Assembly (NCBI RefSeq): GCF_037126465.1
Contig: NC_088201.1
Coordinates: 86,828,273-86,892,272 of the forward strand
Direction: 5' to 3'
Length of the DNA stretch: 64,000 bases
Source of the DNA: Ornithodoros turicata
Lineage: Eukaryota; Arthropoda; Arachnida; Ixodida; Argasidae
Shown in pieces: positions 56,371 through 64,000 of the stretch (the first letter of the stretch is position 1; each line of letters opens with the position of its first letter). The translations under genes were made by a program, and so were the position numbers. The notes below the pieces were generated by a model that was not told the origin of the DNA, ran no database searches, and saw only the letters and a program-made list of their open reading frames with translations.

Positions 56371-58061
56371 ATCAATGACTTAATGACTATGAATGTTTAC
56401 GATGTTGACCAATATAAAAAGCTTCTGTTCTCATCAAAAGCATGGTAAAAACGTAAATGCTATTACTTGAAAACTGTCGCTACCTGGGAAATTCATTTCA
56501 TTACAGAACTAGATGTATTTTCTCAACTTTGTAGAGTCTAAAAAACCAAGGATACTGTCATAAGAGACAATCCCATCGTCACCTAGTAAAAGAGATGGAT
56601 GATATGGTAAGTGATATCGATAAAATATCGGAAAATGAGTGATGCGGTGGCGGTCACACAAGGGACAACTGATAAGAACACGCAGTACGGTCAGTGGTAC
56701 AGTGTTGACAGACCGGTTGTTCCTCGGCCCGGAGCAGATAATTATGCGTTAGGTGGGAATGCCCAATTCGCAGTCGTGTCAAGATTACGTCATGGTGTCT
56801 GTTACCATGAGTGAAACTTCCCCGCTCTCTTATGACTGGCTTTACCAAGTGCAACTTATTAGCTGCTTCTTTGTTCCACCTCTGCTGCCACTGGGAGAAT
56901 AATCTGTGTTTCATGGCAGCTCTGTAATCTTGAAACGGTATTTGTACTGTGCTCTCCGCAGTAGTTGAGGTTGTATCTCTCGCTACTCTGTGAGCTAGTT
57001 CGTTCCCAGCAATCCCAGCATGGCTTGGGACCCAACAGAAGTGAATCACATGTCCATTTTTATACAAGCAGCAAGAGATGAAGAAGAAGAGCGTTCTGTG
57101 TTGGTTGCCGCGTTTTCCTTGCCATCATGAGGCTCTTAGAATCGGTGTAAATCACTGCCTTCTTTGTTCTTGCACTTTGTATCATTTCGAACGCTATTAA
57201 CACCCCGTACATTTCAGCTGTGTACACGCTCGCCCTTGGGTTTATGCCGATTGAAGGAATATTGTTTTCTTGATGTACGGCAGCTGCAGCTACTCCATTT
57301 TTTTTGTTTTTGAGCCATCTGTGTAAAATGCTGAAAAATCTCTATATTTTTGCTTAATCTCCAAGAACTCTGACTGTATCACCAACGAAGAGGTGGCGTT
57401 CTTGTGAAACTTTAGCAACTGAAAATTGCATGAAACTTCGTGTCGCAAAAGAGCCTTGCGAGCTCGTGTCGTCAGCGCATTCCATGGAGCTGGCCTCCAC
57501 GGCTTGCGATGACGAAGGTGGCGTCTGTGAAAATGGCGCCACGGAAGATGATAGCGAAACTGTAGTTACTGTTACAGGAGGTGGTGTTTGAGAAAGAGGT
57601 GTACACGTTTCTTCACTTTGTATGGTATTCTCTGTCTGTGTTGCGCATGACATCATCCTTGGTTTTTCCTTGATAACAGATGAAAAGGATTTCTGGAACT
57701 GGAAAGGAGATGCCTTCTTCCTGGCTTCTGGATAACTTAGTTTCTGTGTTACTTTGATGTGCATCACCTCTTTCTCAAACTTCCACTTTGGGCAAGACCT
57801 AGAGTACAAAGGATGGTCACCTGCACAGTTGACGCAGTGATCCGGCCCTCTGCACTCCTTGGAGTTGTGGTCCTGCTTGCTGCAGCGAGCACAGCATGCA
57901 GATCCTCTGCAAGTATCGGAAGGATGGCCAAAGCGGTTACACTTGAAGCATCTGAGTGGATTATGAATATATGGCCGCACCCCTGCGGTCACCCTACCGT
58001 TTTGGCATTTTTCACGTGTCAGATCATGCATGCAGGAACCATCAACATCCTGGATTTTCAT
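56325..58061 (-). mobile_element. I-like retroposon copy C, internally deleted
   Basis: 3' tail at 56325-56375 (GCGCCATAAAACCTTCAATT, here with a TG-rich end), C-terminal and RNase H segment 56654-57330, then directly ORF1 (57354-58061). Endonuclease and nearly all RT are missing, with the join at about 57410. RNase H pieces: FSAFYTDGSKTK, VYTAEMYGVLIAFEMI, IYTDSKSLMMA, FCWVPSHAGIAGNELAHRVA. Confidence 0.75.
57354..58061 (-). pseudogene. I-like ORF1 with CCHC knuckles, truncated
   Basis: Nucleocapsid-type zinc knuckles in series: CFKCNRFGHPSDTC, CARCSKQDHNSKEC, CVNCAGDHPLYSRSC. They are followed by KLSYPEARKKASPFQFQKSF and a Ser/Thr/Pro-rich tail. The last ~15 codons (after FMQFSVAKVSQE) are the out-of-frame start of the RNase H-side sequence, marking the deletion join. 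The N-terminal part before MKIQDVDGSCMHD is lost at an insertion (58054-58560). Confidence 0.78.
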
Positions 58062-58560
58062 TATTTTTTATATTTAGAATCCCATCAATTGTGATGATGA
58101 ATAGTGGTACAACAAATGATTTCTACATTTTTTTTATAACTAAATTGAGTAAAATCTGGCAATAATAGGAGTGTTTCACTTTTGCCATTTTTGTACGCGT
58201 ATATCTCCTGAGTATCCAGATATTCTTGTGAACGTTTTTATGCTTGAGCGTGAATCCGGGCCAGTAGGCCACGCGCAAATCTCGCCACGCACGTCCAATG
58301 TTTTGTGATATAGAAAATAGTGAACATGCTCTCTCGAACAATTTTGCTCCATCTTAGACGTGTGATTTCTCTGGCTATAAATGTCCTTTTACTCAGATTT
58401 TAATGCTCTTTCATTTAACGTAGCTATCATATGTGTGCCTCTTACAGATATTGGATCTGGACCTGGATGCATACTGAAACATTAAAACATTGACAAGAAT
58501 ACTTTTAAAACTCATATGTCTACGTTGCGCTTCTACGTATAAAAAATAATGAAAATCGAT
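58054..58560. mobile_element. Inverted-repeat insertion next to ORF1
   Basis: GATTTTCATTATTTTTTATA at 58054-58073 recurs as its reverse complement at about 58541-58560, with CCCATCAAT-like text beside both. No coding. Could be a MITE, or an inverted duplication of the ORF1 5' part. Confidence 0.45.
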
Positions 58561-58653
58561 GGGATTGATGAAACATCCCTGCCTGGTCGGACGTGAAATC
58601 AGCCACAAGTAGTATCTAGCCCAGCAAGCTATCTAAATGTGTCTACATTTCAG

Positions 58654-58891
58654 GTGCACCTAGGAAATGATGTGTACGTCCCAAAAGAAAAAAATGCAGT
58701 GGGCAATGTCATCCAAGAAAGACTCTGCATTCTGTCGAGAGTTGTCACGGTAACTTTGGACAGAGAATGAGCTACAGGGTCGGAGCTTAGGTGGCAACCC
58801 AAGCAACCGGTACGCAAAAGCGGGTGTGGCACCAAAGCCTGGACTCACCCCCAAGAAAGTGCAAGCCCTTGCGAGTGAGTGTTCCCAATAA
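58654..58891 (+). pseudogene. BEN-domain gene, 3' exon remnant
   Basis: After an acceptor TTTCAG the exon reads VHLGNDVYVPKEKNAVGNVI; a 1-nt shift leads to KKDSAFCRELSR, an in-frame TAA at 58751-58753, then LWTENELQGRSLGGNPSNRY and AKAGVAPKPGLTPKKVQALA, ending at TAA 58889-58891, which overlaps AATAAA (58887-58892). This is the BEN domain pattern (H-G..V, DS.F.REL...LW...EL..RS..G, LTP.K). BEN domains are DNA/chromatin-binding and recur in animal transposon cargo. Upstream exons not found. Confidence 0.65.
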
Positions 58892-58892
58892 A

Positions 58893-60504
58893 TCTTTCAT
58901 TGTCTGGTGCATATTATGCTCAAAATCCAAAGTTGAATTGCAATAGGTCTCACATACGCCTCAGGTGAAGTCTGAAATTTTGTGTCTCATTTTACTTAAT
59001 CATCATGCATGCCAAGGCACCTGTCACCAAACGAAAGGCATGCACACACTTCCAGACATTAAAACACTTCCTTTAGAATGTGCGTACGGTATATACATGT
59101 TTACAGGCTCTTGATGTTGCGCACTGCGTAGCTGTTTTTCTTAACTTTAAATAATCTCAAGCTCGTTTGATTTGGTTTTTATGTTTAGTATTAATAATAA
59201 TTGCCTGTTGATAATGCAGCACTGGAAGTTAAGCTATAGCCTATAGCCTAATTATATCAGTGTACATGCACAAGCATTTATAACATATGGGACGCTTCCT
59301 TGAGGTGGGGGAAAACAACTGATGTAAAAACAGAATAGACACAACTGCAAATAGGTACTTTTTGCACGAGGGAACACAGCTGTTGGTGTGTCATCCGAAG
59401 TAATCTTTGACATTCCTTTTAATGTCTCTGACAAGAGAAAGGAGGAAAGGGACAAGAAACTGGACAGTCTCAAAAAGATAAGCTATAATGCAGAGCACAG
59501 TATCAAGCTGCTATGAACAGTTAATTTTTTAGGAATATGCCGATGGGGGTTCTTTGTAGATTTTTTTTTTTTTTCACTGGGCCATAACGCCCATCTGCAA
59601 AGGTTTGAGTTTGAGAGTTTTGAGAGAACAAAAAGGCTGTGATGATCTAAGTATAGCTCATAGGTTTGTCATAAACAATCTGTATAGCCTGTCTTACAGG
59701 CCAGAATTATCGTTGTGTCCAGCGGGATTCTGATGATTGTTATACAGTCTATGGTACGAGGAGTTGTTACGTTATATAAACAATAATTTAATCTTTTTAT
59801 AATGCGCCGTTCGACGGAAATGCCAAAGCGATCTAAAGAACCAAGGGGAAAAAAGGCTTATTGGGACTAATCTGTAATGTAGACTTTTAAAAATTGCTCT
59901 AAGTTCTAATAACGACAAATGATCACAGAAGTCTATAATTGGTCAAATCATTTGCTGATGTTTACACATTCTGTGTTAAAATGTGTAATGAAATACTATT
60001 TGGACTTCAACTAATAATGTGTGCTGGATGCGGGCGAAACTAGCCAATTATTAATACTGCAATGTGATTTCGTTTGGGTGAATACATAAAACACTGGACA
60101 TCAACATGAGATCAGTTACCAATCGTTGGTGCCCTTCAAGTGCAGCGAGAAATTTGAGTAGCTGGTACGTTTCTTCGTTCGCATCACTAATCTCGTCTAA
60201 TAGAATATTTTGCTTGCGTTAGTTTCTCGCTGAGTCCACCACAGTGCAGTACAGTTCAAATAAATATATCTTGTTCATTGAGATAATTGCACGATAATAC
60301 CACAAAGCAATAAAGCGCCCATAGGAAGCCTTCACTACGCCAGCTTCTCCAGCAGCCCACACGCCGCCCATGCCTACAGGTGGCGCGCTGTGTTGAGCAT
60401 AACGAGAGAGCTGTTTAGATATTAAAATTCTTGTCTGTAGCCTTTCTATGTGTCCCAACCTTGTGCTGTAATTAGTTCAATGTGGTTCCTCTTTTCCGTT
60501 TCAG
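58893..60504. other. No recognised gene
   Basis: No domain or clean exon recognised. A GCCATAACGCCC word near 59581 is not in the context of the retroposon tail. Left unassigned. Confidence 0.4.
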
Positions 60505-60560
60505 ATGCCTATCAGAAGTATGTCGAAAGCCAGCCATCAGAAACCCCTACCCCCAAAAGG
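60505..60560 (+). other. Possible internal exon of an unknown gene
   Basis: 56 nt between a strong acceptor (CTTTTCCGTTTCAG) and donor (AGG-GTGAGT). Read in phase 1 it gives AYQKYVESQPSETPTPKR with no stop. No partner exons were identified, so function is unknown. Confidence 0.3.
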
Positions 60561-60669
60561 GTGAGTACGTTTGCAACTCATATGAGGAGTTTTTTGAATG
60601 ATTTAAATAAAGAATGATGAACATATTTGTCACATTTCATCTGCAGTGTTCACATATCATAATCCTAGT

Positions 60670-60930
60670 ACTGTTTCTTACACATTTCTAAAGGAAGTGC
60701 GTGAGAACGCTTAAGAGAATTTTTATAAGAAAGCATGAGAGAATGTCTGTGAGAACGTATGAGAGAATTCTTAAGAGAAAGTATGAGAGAATTCCTAAGA
60801 GAAAGTATGAGAGAATTCCTAAGAGAATGTGTGAGATAATATTTAAGAGAAATCCTGTGAGATTTTGTTCCGGTATCCCACAAGATTTCTCTTACACTTC
60901 TGTGAGATCTACATGAGAGAATCTTCGTGA
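60670..60930. repeat. Degenerate GAGAGAATTC minisatellite
   Basis: A ~24-bp unit (GAGAGAATTCCTAAGAGAAA then GTAT) is repeated exactly at 60785-60832 and imperfectly on both sides; it turns into reversed CTCTTACACTTCTGTGAGAT text near 60890. The open frame across it (YERIPKRK repeats) is a by-product of the period being divisible by 3. Confidence 0.75.
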
Positions 60931-61954
60931 GATTTTTCAGAAGGGTGTTGCTAATGTTTTCTATGATGTTCACACACAAATACTTTTAAGAAGGTTTCAC
61001 GTATTACAAATAAAGCATATTTATCGTTGTCTACTTAGCGAATCATATATAAAAGCAGTTCAGTGTAACAATAAATATTTTAGCCATAGTTAACTTCAAA
61101 CTGTACTCGCCTTTATCCTCTTCGGAATGCTATAAGAAATGTATAATAACTTCCTTTCGGACTTGATACAATTCACAATCGCAGTCACTAACGCTTCGAC
61201 TGCTACTCACCAAGCTGCTTAGTTCCTAGTTTATATTCGCATGACTGCAGCACGTAGAGTAGCCCGCCGTATAAGGTGACGCTCACATTGCAGAGCCGCG
61301 TCTTGGCTTTCGCCAACTACCTATCGCCAACTTGCTTGCTATCGCTATCGGTGCCTGAGGCTTGAATCGCAATCGTTGTCGCAATTGTGATGAAAAGAGG
61401 CGCACGACACCTTGCACATAACCTGGAGTCGGGCGGTTCGCGGCACGCTGTTCACGTTTTCGTTGTGTTGGTGCCTTGGGTGGTCTCTTTTAAATTTCAG
61501 AGGATTGCTCAGTGGGTCCCGATAGTGCTCTGTATCGTGCTTCTTGGACAACCTTGTAGTGTTGAAGTTGAGGATCCGACTTCAGGATCCCTGTTAGGGT
61601 CTAAGCATTGGATTTCTTGCAAGCCGCCGGGTGGGCATTTTTTTCGTAACCCTCAATTGCCGAGTTACATCCTATCCTGAGTTATTTTCCTATTACATCT
61701 ATCATGGCATGTCAATCCTGCCTAGAAGATCAGCGCCCTTTTCGTGTGATGTCGATGAGTTACAATGTATTTGTTTTTGTTTTCATTTGCTATATGTGGA
61801 CGACGTGCTAAGATATGGTATATATATTTCTCCTGTAGCATAAGAACCTTAGTGCACATGTGAATCGGACCTTTCATGAAAAAGCTCACTCGGGGTATGC
61901 GTGTCAACAAGAGCCAACATTCTTGTGAAGAAAGCGGAGCCGTTACGCTGTAAT

Positions 61955-62240
61955 AACGTTAAAATCCGGGCGGGTTGGTAGAATATTCTAAAATTGTTAA
62001 AACTTCCAGTGCAACAGGAACACAAAAAGGAGACGACACACGCACTGGGCACCAGAGTGGCCGATATCTGCAGAAACTGGCAAAGGGCTGAAAACCTGCA
62101 CGACGTACTGTCGCACGAAGGCACACACACACAAAAGAAAAAAAAAATGGTAGGCCCGACACACAAGACATATACTGAAATAAGGTTAAATCCAGGCAGG
62201 TTGGTAGAAGATTCTAACATCTTTAAAACCCACATTGCAA
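61955..62240 (+). repeat. Direct repeat, ~215 bp apart
   Basis: GTTAAAATCCGGGCGGGTTG (61968) and GGTTAAATCCAGGCAGGTTG (62184) are each followed by GTAGAATATTCTAAAATTGT / GTAGAAGATTCTAACATCTT and an AAAC..GCAA segment. Two diverged units of a tandem or segmental duplication; an A-rich (ACAC)/(A)n stretch lies between. Confidence 0.6.
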
Positions 62241-62734
62241 TTTTTCGGAATGTTCGGCAGGAGATGAGGGGGCGAAAGGGTTTGACTCGTTATAAATGTG
62301 CCTCGTTCCACGAATAAAAATCTTTGGTTGACACAGTGCGTGTGTAGTCTCGTTTTTTTGTCCCTCCTTTTGTCTTCCCCTTGCAGTGGTGGTTTAAACG
62401 ATTTTAGAAGCAGTTATAATTAACTTAACGCCTAGGAAGACGCTTCTGCAAGCGATCTTGAATTAATTACAATAGCTCACGTATTACATCATGGTTAGCT
62501 GTGCTGTACAAAAGAATAACTTGTTTGGTTTGGGCAAAAAGGAAGTTTGAAGGAAAGAGTGTATGTTACCTTGGTACAAGGTACAATAATAATAGGGAAA
62601 ATTATACTGTGATCGCGCAGTTCTTCTACTGTAATATTTTGAATCATGCATGGATCATGGAAAGTAAGGTCTAGAATGTGCGATGACATGAGGAATAATT
62701 GGATATTGGCAAATCGAAAGTTGGCGAGTTAAGA

Positions 62735-64000
62735 TTCAGACTCAGATTCAGATTTTATTTATGCACAATAAACAATGTATAGACAAAATACCAACTGGAT
62801 TGCGAGGTCAAAGCCTGTAAATGCAATCCATCTAACACAACAGAAAAGTGAAAATAATACACAGTACAGCCTTGTGTGATATAATTAAATGTTAGAATAC
62901 ACAGTACGTTTAAGCGTATAGTGACCTGATGTCAAAACAAATCAGTAACTTAGAGGCCATCTAAGATCAAAAACAAAACTAACTGTAACCACAAATTAGG
63001 AAGCGTACAGACTATGTAACAACTAGCTTTGCTCAGAACAACAGCGCGGTTAAGCAAAAATTGAAACATTTAAATATTTATGTCTGATAGGTTTTGCAAC
63101 AAATATACTCTAAGGGTACTTCACATAGAGTTAAAATTAGCATTTTCCTGAAAGGTAACGGGCAAGGAATTCCAAGCTTTCCCACCGTAGAACTCTAGCG
63201 TAAATTTCCCATAATTTGTTCGTGGTTTTGGCAGTTTCACGGTCCAAAGATCGCGTCTCAAATCATAGCAAGAAGAGTAGCAATAAAAAGAAGCGATATG
63301 AGTGACATCAGTTTCGTGCAGAAGTTTGTGTACAAGGCAACATAACTTATATTTTCTAAGGGAAAAACATCCATTATTGCAAGTGAATTAAAAGCATACG
63401 ATAGTGTCGTCCTAGGCGGAACACGCAACATAATACGCAACGCCTTTTTTTGTGCAAGATAAAGCGGCTTTAAGGCAGTGTTGTAAGTTAAACCGTAAAC
63501 TTCTAGCGCATAATTTATATGTGAATGAACGAGCGCGTAGTAGATGCCAGTAAGTACTTTTGTTGACAATAGAGACTGTGCCCTACTTAGTGCATATATC
63601 CCTCAGCATATCTTATTTCTCACAGAGAGGAGGGAGCCAATTAAGATGCTCTTCCAATATGACTCCCAAAAATTTGGAAGATCGTACTCTGGGAAGAACC
63701 TTTGTTGAGAAAAAAAAAAGACTATGCAAATCTAACTGGACGCGACGTTGAGCGGGGCGGAACAGAACGTAACTAGATTTAGAGAAATTTGTAATAAGTT
63801 TGTTCTCAGAGAGCCACATTACAAGTTCGCTGAGAACCTTGTTGGCCTTTACAAACAATTCATCAATAGAAAGAGGCTCTACAAAGATATTTATATCATC
63901 AGCATATAAAACACTGCTCTCCGACAAGTATCCGGGAAGGTTATTTATGTAGGCTAAGAAAAGAAAGGGCCCAATAATCGAACCCTGTGGAACACCGATT
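62735..64000 (-). pseudogene. CR1-like retroposon, 3' half, runs off the window
   Basis: Minus strand from the window edge: GVPQGSIIGPFLFLAYINNL, SSVLYADDINIFV (active-site YADD), MWLSENKLITNFSKSSYVLF, RSSKFLGVILEEHLNW, then after a frameshift ALVHSHINYALEVYGLTYNT and LYLAQKKALRIM. No RNase H follows. The 3' UTR extends to about 62735 (AGATTCAGATTTTATTTATG). The thumb motif and lack of RNase H fit the CR1/Jockey group. Coding is interrupted near 63570-63610. Confidence 0.78.

Noticed and set aside
60701..60916. 71-aa basic protein with YERIPKRK repeats
   Set aside because: Explained by a 24-bp tandem repeat whose period keeps the frame open; no start context or flanking exon.
60665..60930. 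CRISPR-like repeat array
   Set aside because: Repeats are contiguous with no unique spacers, and the genome is clearly eukaryotic.

Overview
This is a eukaryotic, animal genomic window with spliced genes, GT-AG introns, AATAAA signals and a very high transposon load. The mix (I-clade and CR1-like retroposons, a Gypsy-type gag, THAP/P and hAT transposases, TA- and TTAA-flanked foldback elements, tRNA-derived SINEs) fits an arthropod, most likely an arachnid such as a tick. That assignment is inferred from family resemblance, not from a marker gene. I found no convincing ordinary host gene. Almost everything recognisable is mobile DNA or its debris.

Layout. 1-4.1 kb: nothing recognised. 4.1-16.4 kb: an EnSpm/CACTA-like transposase ORF (698 aa), followed 160 bp later on the same strand by a nine-exon DUF4806 gene whose exons join into a complete 377-aa frame; ~240-bp tandem repeats and one AATAAA close the unit. 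Its introns are packed with foldback elements, TTAA elements and a SINE. 16.4-21.6 kb: repeat-rich, with a degenerate GGGATATCC/GGACGTCC family and a TA-flanked foldback element. 21.65-27.2 kb: a decayed EN-RT retroposon split by a 987-bp TTAA element. 27.4-30.45 kb: a 3.1-kb element with ~0.95-kb terminal inverted repeats and a near-perfect 9-bp target duplication (Mutator/foldback type). 30.5-32.1 kb: GTATTATAATAC-rich ends around a Gypsy-like gag remnant. 33.9-40.5 kb: TTAA-bounded composite holding a hAT remnant, a spliced THAP/P-type transposase pseudogene, an inverted-repeat element and a SINE. 40.7-42.5 kb: a DDE transposase fragment, a SINE and an I-like 3' end. 43.4-49.2 kb: a second, different CACTA-like transposase (minus strand) near a second, damaged DUF4806 gene (plus strand), again followed by tandem repeats. 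49.7-58.1 kb: three stacked, broken I-like retroposons on the minus strand. 58.6-62.5 kb: a BEN-domain gene remnant, a minisatellite and a direct repeat. 62.7-64 kb: the 3' end of a CR1-like retroposon.

Main idea. Two unrelated-looking CACTA-like transposases each sit next to a DUF4806 gene, and both DUF4806 genes end in long tandem repeats. This resembles the transposase plus accessory DNA-binding protein plus subterminal repeat arrangement of plant En/Spm. DUF4806 may therefore be the transposon's own accessory factor; this is inference.
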